The position numbers were made by a program, and so were the translations under genes. Under the pieces are notes generated by a model. The model was not told the origin of the DNA. It made no database searches and saw only the letters and a program-made list of their open reading frames with translations. A stretch of DNA of 64,000 nucleotides from CAVTTH01 sp963737545 (GTDB lineage: Bacteria; Verrucomicrobiota; Verrucomicrobiia; Chthoniobacterales; UBA10450): NCBI GenBank assembly GCA_963737545.1, contig CAVTTH010000004.1, positions 434,001-498,000 of the forward strand, in the 5' to 3' direction. Shown here one piece after another: positions 52,059 to 60,623 of the stretch. Positions within the stretch are counted from its first letter, which is position 1. Each line of letters opens with the position of its first letter.

Positions 52059-54029
52059 CTATTGCTTCTCGTCCGCTAGAGTCAAGGCTGTTTCCGCGGT
52101 CGCCTTTTCCCACTCGAGATTCAAACGTTCCAGATCGGTTGAGACGGCGGATAGTTCTCGGTTCGCTTTCAGCGCCTCGCCTCCGGCTTCATAGGCTGCG
52201 GGATCTTCCAGCGTCGCGGTCAGCTCTTTTTGCCGGCCTTCCAAAGAAGCGATCTGCATCTCTAATTCGTGAATGTGTTTCTCCCGATCACGCCGGATCT
52301 TTGCCGCGGCCTTACGCGCCTCCGCCTCGGCACGCTTTTGCTCTTTCTGTTCCCGACGTCCCGGGGCGGAACGCAGAGTGGCGGTGTTCGCCGTTGCCGG
52401 CTGTATTTTGCTTACGCTCTCACCGGCGGTGAGCGCGGCCCGGGCAGACGTGGCCTTCGATTTGTCGAGGTAATATTGGTAATCGCCGGGATAGGTCGTG
52501 AGCCGTCCGGCATCGATGTGCAAGACGCTGGTCGCGATGGCGCGAATGAAATGGACATCGTGGCTGATGAAAATGAGCGTGCCTTGGTATTGAGCCAACG
52601 CTGCGATGAGAGCATCGATCGAACCGATATCGAGATGGGTCGTTGGCTCATCCATGAGCAATAGATTAGGCGGATCGAGCAACAGCCTAACGAGCGCCAG
52701 CCGCGACTTCTCCCCACCGCTCAAAACCGCAACCGGTTTAAAAACGTCATCGCCACGAAAGAGGAACGAACCGAGAACGGTGCGGGCGGTTTGCTCCGAT
52801 ACGGGCTCCGGCGCGTCGAGCACGTTCTCGAGAACGGTCTTCCGCAGGTTGAGCGTATCGACGCGATGCTGGGAAAAATACCCCACCCGCACGTTGTGCC
52901 CGAGTTCGCGCGTCCCGCGCTGCACGGACAAAACGCCAGCAAGCAACTTCAGCAACGTCGATTTACCCGCGCCGTTCGGACCGACCAGGACCGTTCGCTG
53001 ACCTCGCTCCCCTTTAAAATTCAATCCGCGATAAACCACAAGGTCGCCGTAGGCATGGTCGACTTCCTTGAGCATAATCGCACGCAAGCCGCTCCGGACC
53101 GGCTGCGGGAAACGGAATTTGATTTTCTTTCTCTGCGCGATCGGCGCCTCGATTTTCTCCATCCGATCGATCTGCTTTAGCTTGCTCTGCGCCTGTGACG
53201 CCTTGCTCGCTTTCGCGCGAAAGCGGTCGGCGAATCGCTGGAGCGAAGCGATTTCTTTCTGTTGATTCTTGTAGGCTGAGAGCTGCTGATCTTCGCGCGC
53301 GGCCTTCTGCTCGATGTAGTCATCCCAGTTCCCGCGATACCGGACGAGTTTTGCCTGTGCGATCTCGACGATGCTACCGACAAGTTGATTCAGAAACTCG
53401 CGATCGTGCGAAATCATCAGAATCGCGCCGGGGTATTGCCGGAGATATTCCTGAAACCAGCCTAACGATTCGAGATCGAGATGATTGGTCGGTTCATCGA
53501 GCAGGAGAAGATCGGGCTCCATGACCAGTAGCCGCGCAAGATGCGCGCGCATGATCCAGCCGCCGCTGAGGCTGCTCGCCGGGCGAGGGAAATCGCTTTC
53601 GCGAAATGCGAGGCCGGCGAGGATGCGTTTTGCCTTCGGCTCGAGCTGCCAGCCGCCGTGTTCCTCGAAGGTGTGGAGGGCGGTGTGATAATCTTCTTCG
53701 CCGTCGCTTCCTCCACCGGATTCGTGGCGTTTGATCAGTTCCTGCGCCTGCACCAGCTCGGGAGAAATCGCTATTGCCATTTCCAGCACGGTCTCTTCGC
53801 CCGCGGCTGCGGTTTCCTGTGGAAGAAATCCGATCGCCGCCTTCTTCTCGATCGCAACAGAACCGGAATCCGGCGTGACCTCGCCGAGAATAAGGGAAAA
53901 CAAGGTCGATTTTCCCGTGCCGTTCGGACCGACCAAACCGATCCTGTCGCCACGGTTCACCTGGAGCGAAACATCTTCGAAGAGCGTTCGCCCGGCAAAA
54001 GCCTTGCTGATCTGCGAAACCGTGAGCAT
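52059..54029 (-). CDS. ABC-F family ATPase
   Basis: The start at 54029 (MLTVSQISKAFAGRTLFEDV) gives 656 residues. There are two ABC domains: Walker A 'GLVGPNGTGKSTLFSLI' with signature 'LSGGWIMRAHLARLL', and 'VLVGPNGAGKSTLLKLL' with signature 'LSGGEKSRLALVRLL'. Walker B motifs are 'LLLLDEPTNHLD' and 'LLLMDEPTTHLD'. No membrane domain is present. The charged linker ('GNWDDYIEQKAAREDQQLSA') and C-terminal coiled coil fit ABC-F proteins that act on ribosomes. Confidence 0.93.
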   Translation of the reverse strand: MLTVSQISKAFAGRTLFEDVSLQVNRGDRIGLVGPNGTGKSTLFSLILGEVTPDSGSVAIEKKAAIGFLPQETAAAGEETVLEMAIAISPELVQAQELIKRHESGGGSDGEEDYHTALHTFEEHGGWQLEPKAKRILAGLAFRESDFPRPASSLSGGWIMRAHLARLLVMEPDLLLLDEPTNHLDLESLGWFQEYLRQYPGAILMISHDREFLNQLVGSIVEIAQAKLVRYRGNWDDYIEQKAAREDQQLSAYKNQQKEIASLQRFADRFRAKASKASQAQSKLKQIDRMEKIEAPIAQRKKIKFRFPQPVRSGLRAIMLKEVDHAYGDLVVYRGLNFKGERGQRTVLVGPNGAGKSTLLKLLAGVLSVQRGTRELGHNVRVGYFSQHRVDTLNLRKTVLENVLDAPEPVSEQTARTVLGSFLFRGDDVFKPVAVLSGGEKSRLALVRLLLDPPNLLLMDEPTTHLDIGSIDALIAALAQYQGTLIFISHDVHFIRAIATSVLHIDAGRLTTYPGDYQYYLDKSKATSARAALTAGESVSKIQPATANTATLRSAPGRREQKEQKRAEAEARKAAAKIRRDREKHIHELEMQIASLEGRQKELTATLEDPAAYEAGGEALKANRELSAVSTDLERLNLEWEKATAETALTLADEKQ

Positions 54030-54086
54030 TGGGAAAGGCGCGCACTGTTCCCTCGTCACCTACCCGGCGCAAGTGCGCAGGTTCTT

Positions 54087-55142
54087 TTAGAAAGAGGAGA
54101 CGGGCGCGCCCTCGATCGCGACCCATTCGTTTCGCGCACGCGAATCGGCCACCGCCTGGACCACTCGCATGTAACGAACCCCGTCCTCGAAATCCGGATG
54201 GGGCCGATTCCGGCCACGCGATTTCACCGCGGCAATGAAGTCATCTTCCACTTTCCATTCGCCTGTTAGTTCCGGTGCAAGCTCGACCGCGTGCAAGGCA
54301 TTATCCCCGACGAGGCCAGCTTGGATCGAATCGGTATCGAAATCGTAGGTCAGTGTCCCGCGATCACCAAACAGCTCGAGACGATTCACCGGAGTGACCG
54401 CGGCGACGCCACTGAATTCGAGCACGCCCTCGGCTCCGTTCGCGAAGGTGCAAAGGACGGTCAGCAGATCTGGGACGATCACTTCGTAACCCTGGCGGAT
54501 CGGCTGAAGAATCTTCCCACGCGCGAAAACACCCGTGATGTCGCCGAGCCAGCGCTGCAAAACCTCCACATAAATCCCGAGCTTGAGCACGTTGAGTCCA
54601 CTCAATTCGATCCGCTGCCGCCAATGCGCCGGCGCTTCGGTATCCAGATACGGGCTATCGAAATTTTGCAGACGAATGTGATGCGGCCGGCCGACATATC
54701 CCTCCGCGAGCAACTTCTTCACCAGCAAATCGCCCCGCATCCCGTAAGGCGGCGGACAAAGCATCGTGACCAATTCCGGGTAACGCTTCGAAGCCGCGAG
54801 CATCTCTTCCGCTTCCGCCAGGTCCATTGCCATCCGCGCCTGACAAAAAACATGTTTGCCGGCTTCGAGGGCGGAAATCGTGACCGCAGAATGCATGTAC
54901 GGCGGCGTGCCGATCCAGATGATATCGAGATCATCGATCGCGAGAAGATCCGCCCAATCCTGCATCGGCGTAGCCTGGGGAAGATTTTCGCGGCAGAATT
55001 TCTCTGCGCTCTGGTAGGTCGAATTCGACACGGCAATGATATCCACGTCCGCGTGACGTCGCAGCGCGGGCAAATGCCGCCTTCGGACAATGTCCCCCGC
55101 GCCGACGATTCCGATGCGCAATTTGTGGTTATTCCGGCTCAT
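54087..55142 (-). CDS. Gfo/Idh/MocA family oxidoreductase
   Basis: The 351-residue protein starts with the NAD(P)-binding motif 'LRIGIVGAGDIVRRRHLPAL'. The substrate-binding domain includes 'DIIWIGTPPYMHSAVTISAL' and 'AGKHVFCQARMAMDLAEAEE', where many relatives have 'EKPxA', so the usual catalytic Lys is replaced here (CQARM). The substrate is probably a sugar or related polyol but cannot be fixed. It is transcribed divergently from rpmB. Confidence 0.88.
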   Translation of the reverse strand: MSRNNHKLRIGIVGAGDIVRRRHLPALRRHADVDIIAVSNSTYQSAEKFCRENLPQATPMQDWADLLAIDDLDIIWIGTPPYMHSAVTISALEAGKHVFCQARMAMDLAEAEEMLAASKRYPELVTMLCPPPYGMRGDLLVKKLLAEGYVGRPHHIRLQNFDSPYLDTEAPAHWRQRIELSGLNVLKLGIYVEVLQRWLGDITGVFARGKILQPIRQGYEVIVPDLLTVLCTFANGAEGVLEFSGVAAVTPVNRLELFGDRGTLTYDFDTDSIQAGLVGDNALHAVELAPELTGEWKVEDDFIAAVKSRGRNRPHPDFEDGVRYMRVVQAVADSRARNEWVAIEGAPVSSF

Positions 55143-55297
55143 TTATTCAATTAGCGGGTTAACGATCTGGCGAATGAGCAATCAAGAAATCTGACCGACG
55201 TGAATCACGTTTGACCGTCCCGCGTGCGCGCCGTTCAAGATTCGCTTGACCGCAATGGGACCCGACGCCAGCTTACGCGACTTTCTCCGGAATTTGT

Positions 55298-55567
55298 ATG
55301 TCAAAAGTTTGTCGCATCACAGGATCAAAGGTCACGCTAGGCAGCACGATTCATCGCCGCGGCATGGCGAAGAAGAAAGGCGGCGTTGGGCGGCACGTGA
55401 CGAAAAACGTGCGCAGAACATTCGGCCCTAATCTTCAGCAGCACCGGATCTGGGTTCCTGAGCTGAAGAAGTTTGTCCGGATTCGTGTTACGGCGCGCGG
55501 CCTGAAGACGATCAACAAAAACGGAGCCCACGCGACCCTGAAGAAAGCCGGCCTGATCGCGGCCTGA
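55298..55567 (+). CDS. rpmB: 50S ribosomal protein L28
   Basis: The 89-residue basic protein matches L28: 'MSKVCRITGSKVTLGSTIHR', 'VTKNVRRTFGPNLQQHRIWV' and 'VTARGLKTINKNG'. It binds 23S rRNA in the large subunit. It stands alone, facing the convergent hypothetical gene 20 bp downstream. Confidence 0.95.
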   Translation: MSKVCRITGSKVTLGSTIHRRGMAKKKGGVGRHVTKNVRRTFGPNLQQHRIWVPELKKFVRIRVTARGLKTINKNGAHATLKKAGLIAA

Positions 55568-55579
55568 AGAAAACGCAGC

Positions 55580-55596
55580 GGCGCGTGTTACGCGCC
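55580..55596. terminator. hairpin between convergent rpmB and hypothetical gene
   Basis: The stem GGCGCG/CGCGCC with loop TGTTA contains the stop codon of the minus-strand gene. On the minus strand a short T-rich stretch follows; on the plus strand the T-run is weak. It is a possible bidirectional terminator. Confidence 0.4.
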
Positions 55597-57102
55597 GGGT
55601 TTGTCCGATTCGACGGCTGGAACCACGATTGCCGCAACTTCCTGAGCGGGTTCACCGTTTGATTCGTTAGGGGATTTCAAACTACCCGCGTCTGCCGCTG
55701 AGACAGCGGCAGCTACAACTTGATCCGCATCATCGGTCACGGCATTACTCATTTGTTTTTCTGCTGCTGGTTCGGTTGCAATCGGCGCCACGGTCTTAAC
55801 GCGAGGAAGATCGAGGGATCCGTCGTTAAACTCAATGACGTAGCCTTCGCTGATCAACCACTTGAGATCGGCGGCCAGTGTCAGCTTCAATCTGTCCGCA
55901 TCTCCGTTGTCGGATTCGCGAGCAACCAGTCTTTCGGCCAGATTGTGTCGATTGATTCCGGGCGCGCCGGCAATCGCTGTGAGGATGCCGCCGATGGATG
56001 GAGAGACGCCTGTTAATTCGTGCCCGAAAGGATGGCTGCGAATCGGTGAGACGAAGAGCATGTTGCGACGGTGACGAAAGATGTTCAAACCCGCCGAGCG
56101 CAATGCGCCGACCAGTTCCTGCATCATCCGCGAGGGGGAACGGGTTTCGTGCGACCAGGCATCCTCGATCACACGCCGCAATCCGTGATCGGCGAGACGC
56201 CGGCTTGTCACGCCATCGATCGTAAATTCTCCTGCAGTTCGAAGAAGGTTCGGCAAATGATTTTGACGGAAGTACCGCTCGGCGTCGACGGCGCTGGTGA
56301 AAGAGCGCGCCGGGTCGTCGCCCAGTGTTGTAAAGGTCGTGACGTTGCGCGCCTGCTCTTTCCATTGTTCGACTGCCGTCGGATCGCTCACGATCTCGAT
56401 CTGTCGCTGATAATCCAGAAAACTCATGCGCCGACTGAAGCGCTGCTCGTAAAGATTGCGCAGTTGCGCCTGATAACTGTGATGGTTGGTCGGGCCCAGT
56501 AATGTTCTGCTGAGACGGCAGCGCGCGACGTTGGTGAAATTTCCTTTGAGCGGTTCCGACTGGCTGACCTCCACCTTGTAGAAATCGTCCTTGGTGGACT
56601 CAAACGCGCCGTTCTCGAGAGCTTGACGATTGGTCGAGACCGGCCCCCGTTCGCCCAGTTGAAAGAGTGGCGTCTCGGAACTCGCGGTCAGCTTGACGTG
56701 GTAACGCTCCGGTTTCTCGAGAAACATGCGCGCCAGGGCGTAAACCGAGTAGGCCACGGTCCCGGCTTTGATCTGCACAATAACGTTGGCCAAGGAAGGA
56801 GCGTGAGGAAGAAATTCTATGGTCACATTCGGCCGCGCGGCCGGCGCCTGTTCCCGTCGCGGTTCCCGCCCTCGAGGCGCATGATCGCGTCTGGCGGGTT
56901 TTTCATTGCGTTTCCGGTCCCCGGATTTCGGAATGTTGCGTCTTCGCTCGGGCACACGCCGCGGCCGGCGATCGCCACGATCGAAGGTGCCGATCTCTTC
57001 GCCTTCGAAGTTGGAATAATCGCTGGAGCTGGCCGGTTCCTTCACCCAAGCCGGCAATAATTTCAGGTCCAGCAGATCCGGCGACGCGTCAGAGGCAGAC
57101 AT
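55588..57102 (-). CDS. conserved hypothetical protein, PVC type
   Basis: The 504-residue protein has an acidic start, then a highly Arg/Pro/Lys-rich linker (about residues 44-90), a large central region ('NVTIEFLPHAPSLANVIVQI', 'HSYQAQLRNLYEQRFSRRMS', 'LGDDPARSFTSAVDAERYFR') and a helical C-terminal part that looks like a winged-helix unit ('LAADLKWLISEGYVIEFNDG'). The last 50 residues are low-complexity Ala/Glu/Val and include a translated REP palindrome. I do not recognise a named domain. The arginine-rich linker suggests nucleic-acid binding. Confidence 0.6.
   Translation of the reverse strand: MSASDASPDLLDLKLLPAWVKEPASSSDYSNFEGEEIGTFDRGDRRPRRVPERRRNIPKSGDRKRNEKPARRDHAPRGREPRREQAPAARPNVTIEFLPHAPSLANVIVQIKAGTVAYSVYALARMFLEKPERYHVKLTASSETPLFQLGERGPVSTNRQALENGAFESTKDDFYKVEVSQSEPLKGNFTNVARCRLSRTLLGPTNHHSYQAQLRNLYEQRFSRRMSFLDYQRQIEIVSDPTAVEQWKEQARNVTTFTTLGDDPARSFTSAVDAERYFRQNHLPNLLRTAGEFTIDGVTSRRLADHGLRRVIEDAWSHETRSPSRMMQELVGALRSAGLNIFRHRRNMLFVSPIRSHPFGHELTGVSPSIGGILTAIAGAPGINRHNLAERLVARESDNGDADRLKLTLAADLKWLISEGYVIEFNDGSLDLPRVKTVAPIATEPAAEKQMSNAVTDDADQVVAAAVSAADAGSLKSPNESNGEPAQEVAAIVVPAVESDKPGA
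55691..55714. repeat. REP-like palindrome in the 3' part of the hypothetical gene
   Basis: On the minus strand GTAG precedes a perfect hairpin, CTGCCGCTG/CAGCGGCAG. It is read in frame within 'DQVVAAAVSAADAGSLK' near the C-terminus. Confidence 0.65.
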
Positions 57103-57258
57103 CCATTCTCATTAAGGCCAAGCGGAAGGGAAGTAAACTGACTGGCCGCGGTTATCACCTGTTCTTCCACCCGAAAATTGATTGACAAGCCGCTTAATTC
57201 CTTTACTTGCCATCCTGTTCCGGGAAAGGTAAACGCAGAATCGTAACCAGGAATTTTT

Positions 57259-57507
57259 ATGACGGAGAAATCAATTGAAGAGAAAGTGAAGGACATCATC
57301 GTCGAGCAACTCGGGGTCAATCCCGAGCAAGTGACGCCGACGGCTTCCTTCATTGAGGACCTGGGGGCGGACTCGCTCGATATCGTCGAACTCGTAATGG
57401 CTTTCGAAGAGGAGTTTGCCGTGGAGGTGCCGGACGAGGATGCGGAAAAGCTTCAGACCGTCGGCGATGTAAACAAATACATCGAAGAGAGAGCCTCCAA
57501 GCAGTAA
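57259..57507 (+). CDS. acpP: acyl carrier protein
   Basis: The 82-residue acidic protein has the phosphopantetheine attachment motif 'DLGADSLDIVELVMAFEEEF' and the family length. It carries growing acyl chains in fatty acid synthesis. A CAGGAA sequence lies ahead of the ATG at 57259. No fab genes lie next to it, and a strong terminator follows. Confidence 0.95.
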   Translation: MTEKSIEEKVKDIIVEQLGVNPEQVTPTASFIEDLGADSLDIVELVMAFEEEFAVEVPDEDAEKLQTVGDVNKYIEERASKQ

Positions 57508-57544
57508 ACTTCGTTTCTCGAGGCGCACTTTTTACGCTGAGCAG

Positions 57545-57571
57545 AAAACACGGCCGCGGCCGTGTTTTTTT
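57545..57571 (+). terminator. rho-independent terminator after acpP
   Basis: The stem ACACGGCC/GGCCGTGT around a 2-base centre is followed by a run of seven or eight T. It lies about 40 bases after the acpP stop. Confidence 0.88.
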
Positions 57572-57617
57572 GCTTCTGAGTTGCACTCGCTAACAAGCGA
57601 CCCAGACTAGCAGCAGA

Positions 57618-58742
57618 ATGAATCTCGGGCTCCTGGAACGACCGCTGTTTCATGTGGATGGCCATTATGTTTCATTCCTCGGAATCATCGCATTCGCCGG
57701 GCTCTTTGCCTTCGGTTTGATCGCGGCGAAATGGCTGCAGAGCGATGCCGTCCGTCGCCTTTTCAGCAGATTCAAACTGGAGACGAACTTCACCGCGATC
57801 ATCACGACAATTCTGAGCGTGGTCACGCTCGTTTTCTTTTCCGTGAGCGCGATCAACGCCGCCGGAATTCCGCTGCCATGGAACGCTCCCCTTCCCGGTA
57901 TCAAACTCAGTCTTGTTCAGATTTTTCTTCTCATCGCATTTCTGATCGCGGTCTTCTGGATCTCTTCCCGGACGAAACGTTTTCTCTTCGACCGCTTTCT
58001 CGTGAACAGCGGCCTCGACCGCTCGTTGCAGTACACCATCGCCCAAATCGTCAGCAACATCGTCCTGGTGGTTGGCATTTTTATGGTCCTCGAAAACACC
58101 GGGGTTCATCTTGGTGCGTTGACCGTTTTCGCCGGCGCGGTCGGTGTCGGAGTCGGATTCGGTCTTCAGAACATTGCCAGCAATTTTATCAGCGGGCTCG
58201 TGATCCTCGCGGAGCGGCCAATAACGATCGGCGATCGGGTGGAGGTGGCGGGAGTGGCTGGCCAGGTGCAAAAGATCAACATGCGCAGCACGGTGATTGT
58301 GACTAACGACAACATCTCGATGATTGTACCCAATACGAAGTTCATTGATTCGCCGGTGACAAACTGGACCTATGGAGATCCGCGCGTCCGCTTTCGCATT
58401 CCGGTTGGCGTCGCTTACGGCAGCGACGTTGAGAAAGTGCGGGAGACACTGATCGCGGCAGGCGCGGAAGACCCGCGCACGCTCAAAGATCCGGCGCCGA
58501 GCGTTTTCTTCGAGGGCTTCGGCGACAGTGCGCTCAATTTTGAGCTCGTCGTATGGAGCAGCGAGATGAGCGGCCGCCCGCGCCGCTTTCGCAGCGATCT
58601 CAACTTCGCCATCGAACGACACCTGCGAGAGGCCGGCATCGAAATTCCATTTCCGCAGCGCGATCTGCACATTCGCAGCGGAGTCCTGAGGACTGAAACC
58701 GTTTACTCGGACGAAGAGCAAACTCAGGGGGATTCTGACTAG
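57618..58742 (+). CDS. small-conductance mechanosensitive channel (MscS family)
   Basis: The 374-residue membrane protein has N-terminal helices ('SFLGIIAFAGLFAFGLIAAK', 'IIVQILLLIAFLIAVFW'-type), the Gly/Ala-rich pore helix ('LTVFAGAVGVGVGFGLQNIA'), the following 'NFISGLVILAERPITIGDRV' and the cytoplasmic beta/mixed domain ('IIVPNTKFIDSPVTNWTYGD'). It would open on membrane tension to release solutes. Confidence 0.93.
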   Translation: MNLGLLERPLFHVDGHYVSFLGIIAFAGLFAFGLIAAKWLQSDAVRRLFSRFKLETNFTAIITTILSVVTLVFFSVSAINAAGIPLPWNAPLPGIKLSLVQIFLLIAFLIAVFWISSRTKRFLFDRFLVNSGLDRSLQYTIAQIVSNIVLVVGIFMVLENTGVHLGALTVFAGAVGVGVGFGLQNIASNFISGLVILAERPITIGDRVEVAGVAGQVQKINMRSTVIVTNDNISMIVPNTKFIDSPVTNWTYGDPRVRFRIPVGVAYGSDVEKVRETLIAAGAEDPRTLKDPAPSVFFEGFGDSALNFELVVWSSEMSGRPRRFRSDLNFAIERHLREAGIEIPFPQRDLHIRSGVLRTETVYSDEEQTQGDSD

Positions 58743-58788
58743 TCTTTGATGCGCCCAAGAACTAATCGAAGCGCGAAGGTAAAGTAAT

Positions 58789-59253
58789 ATCGCCAAGCAA
58801 ACTCACAATACGGAGCCAGAGAAGGAAAAGCGCGGCCTGCTCTGTCGTGCACAGGACGCGTTCCGCGTTTTCGCGAAGAAAACGTCGGTCGTTCTTGGCA
58901 GCGCCTGGGCATTTTGCGGCGCGATTCTCATCATCGCGATCTGGGCGCTGACCGGGCCGGCCTTTCATTTTTCCGATACATGGCAGCTGATCATTAATAC
59001 CGGGACGACCATCGTTACATTCCTGATGGTGTTCCTGATTCAAAATACGCAGAACCGGGATGCCAAGGCGGTCCATCTGAAACTTGACGAGCTCATTCAC
59101 GCCCTCAAAGGCGCCAGGAACAAACTGGTGGATTTGGAGGAGCTTTCAGATGACGAGCTAAAACAGCTCGAACAAGAGTTCACGCGGATCAGAAAGAAGG
59201 CGGAGACGACGGAAAAGGGAGTCTCGAAAATCGAAACCGGCGCACGGCACTAA
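58789..59253 (+). CDS. low affinity iron permease-like protein with apparent ATC start
   Basis: The conserved body 'GPAFHFSDTWQLIINTGTTI' and 'FLMVFLIQNTQNRDAKAVHL' identifies the low affinity iron permease family. Two membrane helices precede a charged C-terminal coiled region. The only ATG in the frame (59026) would remove both helices. The reading is open back to an in-frame TAA just before 58789, where ATC lies 9 bases after AAGGT. 'ATC GCC AAG CAA' is one base from ATG, so ATC is a non-canonical start, a mutated start, or an error. The length would then be 154 residues. Confidence 0.7.
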   Translation: MAKQTHNTEPEKEKRGLLCRAQDAFRVFAKKTSVVLGSAWAFCGAILIIAIWALTGPAFHFSDTWQLIINTGTTIVTFLMVFLIQNTQNRDAKAVHLKLDELIHALKGARNKLVDLEELSDDELKQLEQEFTRIRKKAETTEKGVSKIETGARH

Positions 59254-59271
59254 TCTCCGGACCGATTCATC

Positions 59272-59940
59272 TCAGGACCGCGCCGAAGCCGCCTGGCCGG
59301 TGCGCAAGAAAGTCTTCCCGCTCGGACAAAGATCTAGGATCTCGCATTGCGCGCAGTCGGGACGTCGCGCGAAACACCGCCGTCGTCCGTGCCAGATGAG
59401 CCAGTGACTCCAGTCGGTCCAGTGGCCACGCGGGATTAATTTCATCAAGTCGCGCTCGATTTTCTCGGCATCCGTCTGGCGGGTTAAGCGAAGCCGCTGC
59501 GAAAGTCGGATGACGTGCGTATCCACGACGATGCCTTCCTCCTTTCCAAACGCATTACCCAAGACCACATTCGCGGTTTTCCGGCCGACGCCGGGCAGCG
59601 CGCAGAGCTCGGCCATCGTTTCCGGCACCCGGCCCTTATGCTTTGCGACCATTGCCGCGGCTGCCGCGCGAATGCTCTTCGCCTTGTTCCGAAAGAAACC
59701 GGTGGAGCGAATCGCGTTTTCCAGCTCGCTTTGCGGAGCGTTCGCGTAATCCGCGGCCTTCCGATATTTCGCGAAGAGCGCAGGAGTGACGAGATTGACG
59801 CGCTTGTCGGTGCATTGCGCGGAGAGAATCGTGGCGACGAGCAACTGCAATGGAGTGTGAAAATCCAACTCGCAGCGCGCGCCCGGATAAACTTCGGGCA
59901 GTTTCTGAACGAGCTGCCGAACACGTTCTCGGATTTTCAT
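59272..59940 (-). CDS. nth: endonuclease III
   Basis: The start at 59940 (MKIRERVRQLVQKLPEVYPG) gives 222 residues. The helix-hairpin-helix 'ELCALPGVGRKTANVVLGNA' with the catalytic Lys and 'VVDTHVIRLSQRL' (catalytic Asp) is present. A [4Fe-4S] loop 'CFARRPDCAQCEILDLC' ends the protein. It removes oxidised pyrimidines in base excision repair. An upstream start at 60066 would overlap trmB's leader and is unlikely. Confidence 0.95.
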   Translation of the reverse strand: MKIRERVRQLVQKLPEVYPGARCELDFHTPLQLLVATILSAQCTDKRVNLVTPALFAKYRKAADYANAPQSELENAIRSTGFFRNKAKSIRAAAAAMVAKHKGRVPETMAELCALPGVGRKTANVVLGNAFGKEEGIVVDTHVIRLSQRLRLTRQTDAEKIERDLMKLIPRGHWTDWSHWLIWHGRRRCFARRPDCAQCEILDLCPSGKTFLRTGQAASARS

Positions 59941-59996
59941 GCTTTCGTTTATGATCGATGGGAAGGGAAGGCAAGCTTGCGCTATTTTGCCTTTGC

Positions 59997-60623
59997 ATGC
60001 GCAACAACACCACAGTTTCACCGGCGGCTGCGTCCGTGGAATGGGTTCCAAAAGATTACCTGGCACCGCTCGACTTTAAAGAGGTTTTCGGTCGAAACGC
60101 GCCGCTCGAGATCGATCTCGGTTGCGGGGATGGATCCTTTGTTACGGCGCTTGCGCAGCAGCGTCCAGAGCGCGACTTCCTTGGAATCGAGCGCCTGCTC
60201 GGCCGTGTCCGGAGCGCCTGCCGGAAAGCGGCGAAGGAAAACCTGACAAATCTGCGAGTCCTGCGCCTGGAAATCGCGTACGCGGTTCGCTACCTTTTGC
60301 CAGCCGAATCCGTCGCGACCTTCTATCTTTTGTTTCCCGATCCGTGGCCGAAAACGCGGCATCACCGCAGGCGCATCGTCACGGCCGAATTTCTCGAATC
60401 GATTCGGAATGCGCTTCTACCTGATGGGATTTTGCGGATCGCAACCGACCAGGCAGACTATTTTGAGCAAATCACAAGGCTGGGCGCGGCTGTCGCCGGC
60501 TTTACCGCAACGAGTCCGGTTCTGGAAGATGTTTATCCGGTCTCCACTTTCGGGGCGCGATTTCGTGAGAAGGATGAGAAGATCTATTGGCTCGAAGTTC
60601 GAAAATTTTCGCCAGTTAGGTAA
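59997..60623 (+). CDS. trmB: tRNA (guanine-N7-)-methyltransferase
   Basis: The ATG at 59997 (MRNNTTVSPAAASVEWVPKD) gives 208 residues. Motif I is 'LEIDLGCGDGSFVTALAQQR', the SAM site continues 'DFLGIERLLGRV', and the tRNA-binding signature 'YLLFPDPWPKTRHHRRRIV' is typical. It makes m7G46 in tRNA. The 3' end overlaps the convergent comEC by 40 bases. Confidence 0.95.
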   Translation: MRNNTTVSPAAASVEWVPKDYLAPLDFKEVFGRNAPLEIDLGCGDGSFVTALAQQRPERDFLGIERLLGRVRSACRKAAKENLTNLRVLRLEIAYAVRYLLPAESVATFYLLFPDPWPKTRHHRRRIVTAEFLESIRNALLPDGILRIATDQADYFEQITRLGAAVAGFTATSPVLEDVYPVSTFGARFREKDEKIYWLEVRKFSPVR

